64,000 bases of DNA, from positions 38,802,975 through 38,866,974 of the forward strand of contig NC_061804.1 of NCBI RefSeq assembly GCF_021462225.1. The letters run 5' to 3'. A program made the translations under genes and the position numbers. The notes beneath the pieces were generated by a model. The model was not told the DNA's origin. It did not search any database and saw only the letters and a program-made list of their open reading frames with translations. The stretch comes from Girardinichthys multiradiatus (Eukaryota; Chordata; Actinopteri; Cyprinodontiformes; Goodeidae). Shown here piece by piece: positions 1 through 11,736 of the stretch (its first letter is position 1; each line of letters begins with the position of its first letter).

Positions 1-2600
1 ACTGCTACAACAGAGAGATAGGCTTGCAAATGCAGGTCAATTTACTCCTTTGCCGTGTCGTACTTTTGCATTTTTGGTCCTTTTGCAGCCGGTTGTTTAA
101 GGGAAGAAATGTACCTGTCTGTGTCAGGACATCAAATTGTACCCACCTTGGGGTTAATTAAATTAGTGCAGGAGACCACTGAGCCAACAGTTCTTAAGGC
201 AAAAACGTAATCAGCCTAAATTGGTCAAAGCGTTGCAAAAACTGTAGATTGCAAATCGGCCACAAAGTTCTGATCTCACTGAATTCAGTTTTTTTTTTAT
301 ATATTGTCTCTCTTTCAAACTCTATACATTTAGATGTGCATTACCATCAACAATTCATACAAATCATTCAACATTGTGTGGCTTCATATATAACGGAAAT
401 TGAGATTAGCTATAAATGCTTGTGATTTATTTGTGCCACAACCCCACCAGCCAAACCAAGCTTCCTTCACTTTTATAACCAAATGTCACTTTTACATGAT
501 GGGTTTGTAACAAATATCTGCTGCATATTGTTAAATTAATCTTCCATTTAAAATTAATGGAGTTAGACTCCCCAGGTTCAATGTAATTTGGTGTTCACGG
601 GCAGTAGGTAACGCCGTGTGAATACAGAATGAGTTGAGGCCAAGCGGCCTAATCTTCCATCACCTTGAACCTGAGAGGAGAGGACGCCTCATCCAGCAGT
701 GGTTAATGAGATTGTGCTCACCTCCGGGGAGAGCGAGAGACAGGGAGGGAGGCAGGTGTTGGTGGGAGGGAGGGCAAGTTGGAATGATGGAGGAAACAAA
801 GATAGATGCAGGGAAGTATGCTACAGCAAAAAGCAGAAGAGGATATGAGGTGAGAGAATGATGGCCGTGTGCTAAAAGAGGGACATAAAACGGGAAGGCG
901 GGGAGAAATATGGAGCAGCTTGTGGTTTTCTACTATGCCTTGCCACTTGTCTTGTTTTCCTCGACTCTAAGAGCTGCTTCAGGACGTGTCTGATGTATGT
1001 ATTCAGAAGCCGGGGCATGTTTAGACCAAATGAATTCTATATCATTATTTCACAAATCTCACCATGACAGAGACAGAGGACATATATCGTGGTTAAGGAT
1101 GCAGTGCTCAGCGGGGATGTCTGTCTCTCCATAATTCATAAAAAGAGAAAAGGTTCCCCTGTGCAAGCCTGGCCATATTATTGTCAAAGAAACTGGAGGG
1201 AATCATTTTCTGCTGCCTCACACAGTGTTCTCTGCTGTTTCTAATGGGGATCACATTCCTGTTAGACTGAAATCACAAGGGACCCCTTCATCTCAGCACT
1301 GATGATAATTAGATAAAAGTACATTTGGTAAACCTTGTTTTGTATGAATACAGGCTTGTTTTAAAAAGGTAGTTTCAAAACCGCTGAATGTTTCCTTTTG
1401 TATAAGTTTTTATAACAAAATAAGTATAATAATAAATCATATTTTTAGATTGCATTTTGTGATTTCATCTTTTGCCTTATTTCCCCTAAAGATTGTATAT
1501 TTAATTTTTGAACTCTGTGAGTGTTTAAAGCCAAAGTCAAATGCACATAAACTTGGCCGAAAATGCTGCTATGATAGGTCCTATTATTATAGCAGCAGTT
1601 AGAATCGCTGTTTACTTTTTTTTTTAAAGCAATTAGATCATGTTATACATCTTAGTTTTCCGTTTCTTGGGTGAATATTGCTGCTAAAGGTTATCATAGC
1701 ATGAGAACCTCATACTGTCCCACCCCCTGGATTTGCACAATTTAATAAAAGTCACAAGTTGCCCAGTTGCTGTTTTTGCTATTAAAGCAGTTAAATCAAC
1801 TGTCTTTGAAATCATTGCTTTCCAGCAGACGGCGGCAGGAGTGTCAGCCAGCCAGGAGTTGGGCTGTGCCAACATTCAGTGGTTGTTTTTGGATGGGGAC
1901 GTCGCTCCTCTGGCCAACACTGGGAATTAGCAGCTCTGTCCAGGATATTGCAGCACTCCACTGTAACATTGTACCAACCTGACATCCAGAGCATTACTTC
2001 CATATGTAGAGCTTAGATGGAACTGAAGGAAATGCATTTCAAATTTTCTGCGCTCTAGGACAAAGTGCACCCCATTCTGCTGAGCGATACTGTTTTCTAA
2101 TGAAACATATATATATATATATATACACATATAGTTTTGGACCAATGGCTATGCTGTTTACCATCACCTATCTCTATTTTTCATTACTAATCTAATGATA
2201 TACCAATAATATTTGAACCCCCTGCACTCATTGTTAAGACATTTTCATGAGTTTATTGATTAACTCTTTCTCCTAATCATCCACTCACCATTACACCTTC
2301 GGCACATGTCCAGCCACTCCCATTTCCTGAGCTGATACCAATTTATACAAGTACACACTCATTTGTTGGTTCATTCATTCACAGATTCCATTGATCAGCT
2401 CCATTGATCCCTGGCACTCATTCTCCTAATGTCCTTATTTAATCAATGAGCCCCTGTGTTTTCGGGTGTTGTTCACAGACTAATCAGCAAGTTAGAGGCC
2501 TAAAGTTGTTGAACATTAGATAAAAACAAGAGATGCTCTAAGGCCGTCCATAGTTGGGATCGGTGGTGAGGATAAATTGTAATACACTGTGTTATTTATT
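1..2600. other. Non-coding stretch, no gene seen
   Basis: No supported gene. Open frames here are short and overlap on both strands without any recognisable domain. The only clear repeat is a short (AT)n run at about 2107-2126. The composition is AT-rich and looks like ordinary vertebrate intron or intergenic DNA. Confidence 0.6.
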
Positions 2601-3530
2601 TAAAGGGGACATATCATGCTTTTAAATCCTTCCTTTTTACACGTCAATCATCTAGTTGTTGTCTATATAAAGTGGAACTGCTATGCTTTGGTCTGAACTC
2701 ATTTTTGTAGCTCCACAGGCTCCTCTTGAACTCCTGTTCTGAGGTGTGTCTGAGAGCAACTCGTTTTGGTGCGGTCTCTTTAAATGCTACTGAGGCACCC
2801 AGCCCCTCTCCAGGTCAAAGAGCGTTGCACTCAAAAACGTCAAAAACAATGCAAAACTGTTAATGTAATAATACTATTCAAAACACAGTTATGTCCTCAA
2901 GGAGCTAAAAGCAGCACACAGCACTCACATAAGCAGAAGAAATGATGCTACTATGAAAACAATGGCCAGGACATCACATCAACAGACAATAAATTCATGT
3001 CTAAAATAATGTTTGTTGTCATTTTAGCGTTATTTGCAGTTTACGGCTTGGCTTTGTCCGTTGTTTCCATAGACAGAAGGAACTGAGCCCTTAATCAGAT
3101 GGAGTCTTTCAGCAAATCCTTCTTGATACTGGCAGAGGTTGCTGAAGAACCTGTCCTTGAAGTGGGGAAATAGGAATTTCCCCACTGATGAGGGAACATT
3201 TCCATGACAAAACAAATTTACCCAGGCACTTCAACAGGTTCTGATGTTGGGGGCAGTGTAATGAATTGTGTGCATTAATACACCCAACAACCAAACATTT
3301 AAACTTATCCACTTGCAGCTTCGGCATACTTGAGCTGCAGTGAGAAATAAAAATGCCGGAAAATCCATGACATTCTTTAGTTGTTCCGCAGCAAATACTG
3401 TGACGTAAAGGATAGAGAAAACTGATTGGATTAAAAATCTGACCCAAACAGAATGTAAAGCTATCTATGCAGCACTTGGAGAGACTAAATTCAACTTTTC
3501 CGCTCTTTTACAGACTCCAAGTATACACTG
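2601..3530. mobile_element. Non-autonomous TIR DNA transposon, copy A (right end decayed)
   Basis: The left end reads TAAAGGGGACATATCATGC and is shared with the element at 55180-56903. The two copies match patchily along the body, for example GTCCTcAAGGAGCTAAAAGC, CCATAGACAGAAGGAACTGA and TTAATACACCCAACAAC. The match fades after about 3530, so the right terminal repeat has been lost. No transposase is encoded. An 11-bp perfect inverted repeat with a 4-nt loop lies inside (3161-3186) and is absent from the other copy. The superfamily is not assigned. Confidence 0.75.
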
Positions 3531-3560
3531 TTGGTCTTCTCTCCTATTTGCATGTTATAA

Positions 3561-3593
3561 AGATTCCCTGTGCCTTTGAGGCACAGGGAATCT
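3561..3593. repeat. Perfect 15-bp hairpin with 3-nt loop
   Basis: AGATTCCCTGTGCCT (3561-3575), loop TTG, then the exact reverse complement (3579-3593). The pairing stops sharply at both ends. It lies just outside the recognisable part of TIR element copy A. Function unknown; too short for a typical microRNA precursor. Confidence 0.9.
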
Positions 3594-3999
3594 GGCTCTC
3601 CATCATACCTATCATATCTGAGTTATTTAGTGTCTTGCTGTCTCCATCTGCAGCGATATAAATATCAGTAGCACCCAGCATTCAATAAGTAGTAATTCAT
3701 TATTAAATAAGTTTCTGTTTAGCAGTTTTAAAAGACAAAAAGGTTTTGCACTGGTGTTTAAAAGCTAATCCGCTGCTTCACACGGATTATCACTTCCTCT
3801 CGCCAACTGCTTTTTCCTTTTTATTTCTGGACCCAAATGGTATTGAGTGGGCTGTGGGGTTAAAAGGTTCCATCTGACAACATTTGTTTAATTACTTAAA
3901 TCTGTTCGATCAAAGCTTTTCAAGCAATTATGTCAGTGCTTTCAAGGTTCTACCGCAGCAATAAATGGATTGACTCAGTTGGACTGGCACACTTCAAAA
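3594..3999. other. Non-coding stretch, nothing recognised
   Basis: About 400 bases with no gene, repeat or motif that I can support. Confidence 0.5.
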
Positions 4000-4015
4000 C
4001 ATTTCATTTCATTTA

Positions 4016-4216
4016 TTTTTATTTTTTCAGCACTAGTGGCCTTTATTTATTTTATTTTTTTTGACAGTAGGCATACAGGAAAGAGCGGTAGAGAGAGGGG
4101 GAGACATTCGGCAAATGTCACTGGGTCCGGGACTCAAACCCGGGACGGCCGCTTTGAGGACTGTAGCTTCTGTATATGGTCGCGCGCTTAACCCCTACAC
4201 CATCAGCTCTGCGCCC
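4016..4216 (-). mobile_element. tRNA-derived SINE with 16-bp target duplication
   Basis: Read on the minus strand it begins with a tRNA-like head (GGTGTAGGGGTTAAGC, then a B-box-like GGGTTTGAGTCCC), continues through a body ending in TACTGTCAA...AATAAAGGCCACTAGTGCTG, and finishes in an A-rich tail. This matches a SINE family that is very common in teleosts. The flanks CATTTCATTTCATTTA at 4000-4015 and 4217-4232 are identical, a perfect 16-bp target site duplication. Two relatives lie at 23590-23784 and about 61568-61762, all three in the same orientation. Confidence 0.9.
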
Positions 4217-4232
4217 CATTTCATTTCATTTA

Positions 4233-4564
4233 CAGCGCAAATCAGGGTTACTAAGAAGTGAGCTCAGTATGGCTGTGTTCTATTACGTGTATCCCTAAAA
4301 GGGGATTTTTAATACAAACTGCGCAGCAGACTACAAATAAGACAAAATATCAACCTTGAGCTAATTTTTTAACTGAGATTGTGTTTGGGTTGGCAATAAA
4401 AAATGGGAAATAACATTATCTAAAAGCTTTATTTTAAAGACTTATTTTTTTTTACCACCATTGCTAATAACATTTGAACATTACAAATAAATGAAAAGTG
4501 GAGCTAAGCATTTGGTGGAGATAAGCAAGCATGGGCTAGAGTATAGAGTATATCATGACTAAAT
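4233..4564. other. Non-coding stretch, nothing recognised
   Basis: No gene or clear repeat is seen apart from short A/T runs. Confidence 0.5.
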
Positions 4565-4569
4565 ACATA

Positions 4570-4900
4570 CAGTCATATTTGATAAATTAGAATACAGGTT
4601 TTGATGAGGCTTGTTTGTCAGATTAAAAGTACCTTTTGAAAATAACCTTTAAGCAGGTATTAAGGTTGTTAAGCCCACATTTTTGTATGGAAATTTCCTT
4701 TTTTTTATTGGGCAGATGTAATATCCAAATCTTAAATTCCATGTTTTCATTGACTGTAAACAGATAATTATCATAAATAACAGATATAAAGGCTTGAAAA
4801 CATTAGTCAGTGTGGAATTAATCTATATGTGTTTCACTTAATGAATTGAGGTACTGAAATAAATGAACTTTTCAATAATTTTCAAACTAATCGAATGCAT
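4570..4900. mobile_element. Tc1-like element ends (MITE-like relic)
   Basis: The left end has CAGTCATATTTGATAAATTAGAATA. The right end reads ATATGTGTTTCACTT...GGTACTGAAATAAATGAACTTTT, the reverse complement of the terminal sequence AAAAGTTCATTTATTTC found at the start of the Tc1-like element at 9221. No transposase coding remains between the ends. I infer a short non-autonomous derivative of the same Tc1 family. Confidence 0.6.
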
Positions 4901-4903
4901 CTA

Positions 4904-5100
4904 TTCCTCCATCCATCCATCCATCCATCCATCCATCCATCCATCCATCCAGATATAACCCAGACAACCTTCTCTAGCTCATTCTGAGGGACCCCAAGGC
5001 GTTCTTTGATCACTACCCATATGTCATTACCATGGGTGAGGGTGGGAATGTACATTTTAGGTTTTAACAGTGTACACATTAACAGGACGTCAAAACATGA
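4904..5100 (-). mobile_element. Internally deleted RTE/Rex3-like LINE tail with (GGAT)n
   Basis: The minus-strand reading gives [16 protein letters not shown], which parallels PTLTYGHELWVMTERT in the Rex3 copy at 11250-11300. It runs straight into [12 protein letters not shown], which parallels LGLPLEELEEV near that copy's C terminus. About 90 codons are therefore missing between the two blocks. The 3' end is a (GGAT)n array, seen as (CCAT)n at about 4907-4950 on the plus strand. This is a decayed 3' fragment of an RTE-clade LINE. Confidence 0.7.
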
Positions 5101-8100
5101 AGTAAGAGTATTGAGATTCTTTCTAAACATGTCACCCTCTTTTTTTACCTCGATATCATCTACTCATCTACTATCCTCTCTGTATTCCAGGTGAACTGTA
5201 CAACCTGCCCTAAGAACCTAATTTACCGTACTTAGAAAAAATAAAAACAGGACTTCTATGTCAGTACCTTTCATATCAGTACCATGTCCTATATGATATT
5301 GTTTTCAATAACAGACTTTCTGCAGCTGCAGCGTGCCAATGTTTTTTATCTACAAGATCCATTCAAAATAAATAACAACTATGTCAAAGTTAATATCTGA
5401 AAGAAAGAAGCTCTGATACAGTGTTACTTGTTAGTAACTATGAACGATTCTTAAGCAGCCCATCTTTGGCGACCGATCAATAACTGTTTATATTAGGACC
5501 AGATGTGAAGTCACAGCATGTGTGAGAGAGAGCAGTAAGTGTTCCACAGTTCTGCAGTTAAACAGGACAAAAGCAGCAGGATTATAATTCTTGTATTGGT
5601 GCTTAGCACAATTAGCATGGTTAGTATTACTAACTGTAAACACCAGTTTGTGTGTTTCTCTATAGTGTACCCAGACCGTGAGATTGACAAAAGATTTTCA
5701 GAGATTACATTTCTTCTGATTTCCCCATTATCCACCCACCCTCGTTTAAAAGTGGCATCCTGACAGCCGGCATGCTTCTACAGAAATTGTTTTCCAAGAA
5801 ACTTGTTGCACCTTTATTAATTCCTTAAACTTTACTACATTGAAACTGAAAATAGCTCCATAAATCTTCTTCCTGCAGTAACTTCCACACTGATTGGTAT
5901 TTTTGTCTGAAAAACTATCACGGTTTTGGCGTACAGCTAGTTGATTACCAAATCAATTCCTGTTGACAACTGATTTTTTGGTGCATCTCTAAACTTCAAC
6001 TTCATGCAGCACTGTCATGTATTTTCTATTATCTGTTAGATTAATCTGTAAGAAAATATTTGATCATTACCCAGTAAGATCACAAAAATATCCATTCATT
6101 AGATGACTCAAACTCTAATCAGTGCCACAGCTGCCAAAAAATAACGTATCCTCTCTAGATGCCCTCATTTATAGTTTATGTAATGCACATTAAGGAACCT
6201 GAGAAATTGTATCTCTTCATTTCTTGAACATCAGCCGCTATAAATATTAACCACATCTTACCAGTTTACTCAGCTCCTTTTTCTTTTCCATGCCTTACAA
6301 TGTTTGATTCATTGACCTGCTTAATGATCGGTTCTTGAGGGAGTTTCCAAAGACAAAGTGCAGATTCTTATTCTAAACTGCAGGCTTAGCAGTGGCAGTC
6401 ATCCCAGCCAAGAATGGATTTTCCCTTGTGCCCTGATGGTGATGTAGTTAAGCTTCCCATTGTATCCTTTCCAAGTCTTTAGCTCTGCACTGCATTTCTC
6501 TTTCTTATTCTGCCTTTTGTGCTGTAATAATATTACCCCAAAGACTCACAAAGTCTTGTGTGTTGCCAGCTGGTTTTCTCATTCTTTCTAGTTGTGGAGT
6601 TGGAAACTTAAACCTTGATGATTTTAATGATACATCCTGATCCCTTGAGAAAATCTTTAGGTTTTAAGGCCACACAGTATATTTTCTCCACATTGGAAGC
6701 AGGTTATAGGAAAAAATCCCCCTCATCGTATACAAGGATGAGTAGAAACATAGGTAGAGGCCTTGAAACATTTATGAGCTGTGACTGATCTGACCTGGGG
6801 GAAAACATACCTGATCTGATTGTCGAACTTGGAGTGGATCTGCTGTGTCCCAAGGTGTTTGGAAAGGCTATGTTTAGACCATGGGCCACAGCGGCTTTCT
6901 TAATTTATACTCCTTGCTGCTGACACATGCCTCTGTCCAGGGGAAAATAATGCAACCTCCCCCAAGGGAATAGCTTGTGGTGACAAATAGCTCCTGCTTT
7001 ACACTCCATTTGTTCTCCGGCAGCTCACACCCTCCTCCTTGTGTTCCCTGCTTCCAGGCCCAAGACTCCAACATACCCTCACCCCTCCTGCTTCCTCTGC
7101 AGGCACTGACCTTTCGGATGATGCCTTTCCTGGCCTCCCCGGCCGGCAGCTCTCCCGGGAGCTATAATGGACTCGGTGTTAATTGCCTGTTGAAGGACGG
7201 AGGCAGTTCTGCACAGGCTGATTGTAGACTCCCCTGGGAGGGCAGCTGTCTGTCTGTGATTGTTGCTCTAATGCAGCACTGCTGGAAAGTCAACCACACA
7301 TATACCTGCACACAACAACAGACACAGTGTGAATAATATATTTGTTAACATATTGATTACTTGCAGCTATTGCATAGACAGTTTTAAGGTTACCAGAGTG
7401 ACCTACCTTGATGTTTCAATGTTTTTTACAGTCGCACCAAGCAACTGTCTTTTGTTTAGTTTTTACATTTCACTGGAAATTGAGGCTGCTGTATCATTTT
7501 GCAGGTAGTTGCTCAGGATGTCTATCACACAGGCTAATTCATAGCTGCAGACAAAAGAGAAACGATTTTTTTTCAATAACAATTCTTAGGGGTATTTACT
7601 TTTATGTAAAGTTAACTCAACCAATACCAATGTTAGCTGATTTTGAAGAGTTGTAGCAATGGTAAAAATAAGAACAACATTCAAAATACGTATTTAGGCT
7701 TACTGTCCTGAGTAGCCATTAATTATTCACATTAGCAGCAGAGGCAACAACCCACAATCTTTGTGAGAGAGATGAGAATGAGTCATTTTGGCTACTTCCT
7801 TATGTAGGGGTTGTCACAGCAAAACAGTACAACTTGCACAAGGTTTTACACCGGGGTTTTAACCTTGGTTCCTTGTATCAAAGACACAGACTTACTTTGC
7901 TACAACACGAAGGCCTAAGGCTTTTTTGTCAATTTATTAACAATTAGCACAGCTAGCATGAGTAGAACAGCAGTCTCTGTGCATATTTCCAAACAAATGT
8001 AGATCATAAGTATAACTGCCAACATTTCCAAATTCATCATATCCCATGATAGACAGATTTTGAAAGCAAGATAAAACAGAGCAACTTTACATTCCATTTA

Positions 8101-9220
8101 GCCTTCTTATTATCTGTGGTAAGAGTTAATCTCTCGAACTTTCTTTAAAGCCTATCTATAGAACTGTGAGAGCTTCCACTCTGAAGAATATTGTTGCCAC
8201 TGTAACCTGGTACCGTGAGTATGGTGCATTCACTGATTGGATAAAGATTTTATATTTGACTTTCTGACCAATCAGTGAGAGGTTTGGGGCTATCAAGCTG
8301 AAAATAGTCCCAGAGTCCTTTTCTCCGTTCTGTGCATCTCTATTCAGAGCTCTAATTCTTTGGTGTCAGTCAATAACTAATATCTACTTTGCTGCAATTT
8401 CCTTGGATACCACCCCTTGTATACCATTTAACTCACTAGGTAGCAAGGCAGCATTCAGTCATTGATTTTTGCAAAAACAATCTATTGTCTTAATTCAAAA
8501 TTCACAATGGCTACACAGACAGAGGTTTGTGTCAAATCTTTTGTTTCTAAGGAGTTTAAAATCGGCTATAGATGATTGGATATTGGTTATTATAAAGAAA
8601 TTAGATAAGTCATACCAATTCCATAATATTTAAAAAGGAACAATTGCCTTCTTCATTATTTGTTTTTTTTATTATAGAATATTTATATTTTCTTATAGAA
8701 ACACCTGATCTTTTACTCTAAAAGGAAATGGTTTCACTGATGAGCTTTTATATTAGCAGGAGGGTTGGGAGAGGGCACCCAGGTGAAATTCACTACTCAT
8801 CATCCTCACTCCTAAAGAACAGTCTCTGTTTGCATGGCCTATGGCTGGACCTTGATGTCCATGGTTTGAAGTTCAAAGTAGGTCCCCTGGCCCCGGCGGC
8901 CAGAAAGTGATTCTTGCTAGATAAGGACTGTCTTTCATCCTGCATACATCTCTGAATTGTCACGGTGAGCTTGATTTGCATGAACAGTCTGCCTGCTGGG
9001 CAGAGCAGACCAGGAGATGAAGATGCTGGGGATTTATTTTGACATCCTGCCAAATTCTTGCCACACATCAATGTTGGGTTTTAGATTAATTCAAGAATTT
9101 ACCGTGATGGCCTTGAATGTTTTGTCATGGCACTGAAACAAATTATATTTGGACTCCAATGTTGAATATATGTTGATGTGCATTTCTCATGGGAATACAC
9201 TTCATGGTAATATACATGTA
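5101..9220. other. Long non-coding stretch with a GC-richer block at 6.98-7.26 kb
   Basis: No gene is supported. The 6977-7336 frame (119 codons) has no domain and is open largely because the block is locally GC-rich. The block at 6980-7260, for example CCCGGCCGGCAGCTCTCCCG followed by GGTGTTAATTGCC, is repeat-free and looks like a candidate conserved non-coding element. The rest is AT-rich unique sequence. Confidence 0.5.
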
Positions 9221-9587
9221 CAGCTCAATAAATAAGAATATCTATGAAAAGTTCATTTATTTCTGTAATTTAATTCCAATAATTCAACGTATCTTTATAG
9301 GTTTATTACACACAGTGAGATATTACAAATAAGTGTTTATTTCTTTTTTAACTTTTTTGGTTTTAGCTAGTGAAACCTCAAAGTTCTAACAAAAAACACT
9401 TTTTGATTACACAAATGTTATGCTATGTCCTACACAATCATGGTAAAGACTGCTAGTCGACAGATGTCCAGAAGACAGTCATTGACACCCTCAACAAGGG
9501 GGGTAAACCACAAAATGTCATAGCTAAAGAAGCTCTTCACAAAGTGCTGTATCCGAGCATTATATTTGAAAGTTAAGTGCAAGGAAA

Positions 9588-10988
9588 ATGTTTGGTAGGT
9601 GCACAGGCAACTGGGGTAGCTGCAGCCTTGCAGACCAGATACCGGGGGATGTTGGAGACATAGAGTCCGAGTGGACCATGTTCTCGGCATCTATTGTCGA
9701 TGCTGCTGCCCATAGCTGCTGCCGTAAGGTCTGCGGTGCCTGTCGTGGCGGCAATCCCAGAACCCGGTGGTGGACACCGGCAGTAAGGGATGCTGTTAAG
9801 CTGAAGAAGGAGTCCTATCGGCTGTGGTTGGCTTGTGGGACTCCTGAGGCGGCTGACAGGTACCGTGAGGCCAAGCGTGCTGCGGCCCGGGCTGTGGCAG
9901 AGGCAAAAACTCGGGCCTGGGAAGAGTTTGGTGAGGCCATGGAGAAGGACTACCGGTTGGCCTCGAAGCGATTCTGGCAAACCGTCTGGCGCCTCAGGAG
10001 GGGGAAGCAGTGCTTTGCCAACACTGTTTATAGTGGGGGCAGGAGACTGCTGACCTCGACTGAGGACATTATCGGGCGGTGGAAGGAGTACTTCGAGGAT
10101 CTCCTCAGTCCTGCCATCACGCATTCCGTGGTGGAAACAGAGGCTGGGGACTCGGGGTTGGACTCTTTCATCACCCAGGCTGAAGTCACCGAGGTGGTTA
10201 AAAAGCTCCGCGGTGGCAAGGCTTCGGGGGTGGATGAGATCCGCCCTGAGTACCTCAAGTGTCTGGATGTTGTAGGGCTGTCATGGTTGACACGCCTCTT
10301 CAACATTGCGTGGCGGTCGGGGACAGTGCCTCTGGACTGGCAGACTGGGGTGGTGATCCCCCTTTATAAGAAGGGGGACCGGAGGGTGTGTTCCAACTAC
10401 AGGGGGATCACATTCCTCAGCCTCCCTGGTAAGGCCTACGCCAGGGTATTGGAGAGGAGACTCCGACCGATAGTCGAACCTCGGCTTCAGGAGGAACAGT
10501 GTGGTTTTTGTCCCAGCCGTGGAACACTGGACCAGCTCTATACCCTCTACAGGGTGCTCGAGGGTTCATGGGAGTTTGCCCAACCGGTTCACATGTGTTT
10601 TGTGGACCTGGAGAAGGCATTTGACTGTGTCCCTCGTGATGCCCTGTGGGGGGTGCTCCAGGAGTATGGAATCGGGGGCCCTTTATTAGGGGCCATCCGG
10701 TCCCTGTACGAGCGGAGCAGGAGTTTGGTCCGCATTGCCGGCACTAAGTCGGACCTGTTCCCAGTGCATGTTGGACTCCGGCAGGGCTGCCCTTTGTCGC
10801 CGGTCCTGTTCATAACTTTTATGGACAGGATTTCTAGATGCAGCCAAGGGCCGGAGGGGGTCTGGTTTGGGGACCAGTGGATTTCGTCTCTTCTTTTTGC
10901 GGATGACGTGGTCCTGCTGGCCCCTCTAGCCAAGACCTACAGCATGCGCTGTGGCGGTTCGCAGCCGAGTGTGAAGCGGCTGGGATGA
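9588..10988 (+). pseudogene. Rex3 reverse transcriptase, main part (fused to a Tc1 fragment)
   Basis: This reverse transcriptase would copy element RNA at the target site. From residue 16 on the frame is Rex3. RT motifs run in order: the fingers region around VCSNYRGITFLSLPGKAYAR, motif A FVDLEKAFD near residue 337, motif B LRQGCPLSPVLF, and the catalytic FADD at about residues 437-440. The first 15 residues (MFGRCTGNWGSCSLA) are not Rex3; they are an in-frame piece of the Tc1-like host transposase, so the ATG at 9588 is an accidental start. A one-base loss around 10920-10934 shifts the frame, and it closes at 10988 while the true continuation lies in the frame of 10985-11683. The upstream endonuclease is absent. 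The copy is therefore not autonomous. Confidence 0.88.
9607..9632 (+). repeat. 26-bp target site duplication, left copy
   Basis: GCAACTGGGGTAGCTGCAGC continuing to CTTGCA is repeated exactly at 11711-11736. It belongs to the Tc1-like host element and flanks the Rex3 insertion. Confidence 0.95.
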
Positions 10989-11710
10989 GGATCAGCTCCT
11001 CCAAGTCCGAGGCCATGGTACTCGACCGGAAAAGGGTGGCTTGTCCTCTTCAGGTTGGAGGGGAGTTCCTGCCTCAAGTGGAGGAGTTTAAGTATCTCGG
11101 GGTCTTGTTCACGAGTGAGGGAAGAATGGAGCGGGAGATCGACAGACGGATCGGTGCGGCTGCCACAGTAATGGGGGCGCTGTGCCAGTCCATTGTGGTG
11201 AAGAGAGAGCTTAGCCGAAAAGCAAAGGTCTCAATTTACTGGTCGGTCTACGTTCCTACCCTCACCTATGGCCATGAACTTTGGGTCATGACCGAAAGAA
11301 CGAGATCACGGATACAAGCGGCTGAAATGAGCTTCCTCCGTAGGGTGGCCGGGCACTCCCTTAGAGATAGGGTGAGGAGCTCGGCCATCCGGGAGGAGCT
11401 CGGAGTAGAGCCGCTGCTCCTCCACATCGAGAGGAGCCAGTTGAGGTGGCTCGGGCATCTATACCGGATGCCTCCTGGACGCCTTCCTCGGGAGGTGTTC
11501 CAGGCACGTCCCACCGGGAGGAGGCCCAGGGGACGGCCCAGGACACGCTGGAGGGACTATGTCTCTCGGCTGGCCTGGGAACGCCTTGGGCTCCCCCTGG
11601 AGGAGCTGGAGGAGGTGTCTGGAGAGAGGGAAGTCTGGGCGTCTCTGCTGAGTCTGCTGCCCCCGCGACCCGGTCCTGGATAAGCGGAAGACGACGAACG
11701 AACGGAACAA
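9633..11710 (+). mobile_element. Rex3: Rex3-type (RTE clade) LINE, copy 1, 5'-truncated
   Basis: This 2078-bp non-LTR retrotransposon lies between perfect 26-bp direct repeats, as expected of target-primed reverse transcription. It starts in the linker between endonuclease and reverse transcriptase, so the endonuclease is missing. It ends after the coding sequence with CCTGGATAAGCGGAAGACGA followed by a short GAAC-type tail. The conserved blocks at 10338 (TGGCAGACTGGGG) and 10782 (CAGGGCTGCCCTTTGTC) match, with one mismatch each as I recall them, the primer pair widely used to amplify Rex3 from fish. The exact duplication and nearly open frame suggest a fairly recent insertion. Confidence 0.93.
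10985..11683 (+). pseudogene. Rex3 reverse transcriptase, C-terminal part
   Basis: This continues the RT after the frameshift. The same frame can be followed upstream to about 10935, where QDLQHALWRFAAECEAAG joins the preceding RT. It contains KYLGVLFTSEG, the PTLTYGHELWVMTE block and a basic region RARPTGRRPRGRPRTRWRDY, typical of the thumb and C-terminal domain of RTE-type proteins. It ends LLPPRPGPG at 11683, about 27 bases before the tail. It is open throughout, so the copy needs only one lesion to explain its broken frame downstream of the 5' truncation. Confidence 0.88.
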
Positions 11711-11736
11711 GCAACTGGGGTAGCTGCAGCCTTGCA
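11711..11736 (+). repeat. 26-bp target site duplication, right copy
   Basis: Identical to 9607-9632. After it the Tc1-like host resumes with AGGATTGTAAAGTAAAGC. Confidence 0.95.

Noticed and set aside
2107..2126. Hairpin in (AT)n
   Set aside because: Self-complementarity is trivial in an AT dinucleotide run; the same applies to 13372-13391, 50243-50289 and 51516-51535.
4907..4950. CRISPR-like or minisatellite array
   Set aside because: Simple (CCAT)n tail of an RTE-type LINE without spacers.
6977..7336. 119-codon open frame
   Set aside because: No domain, no splice context, and the opposite strand is open over part of the same stretch; better explained by local GC content.
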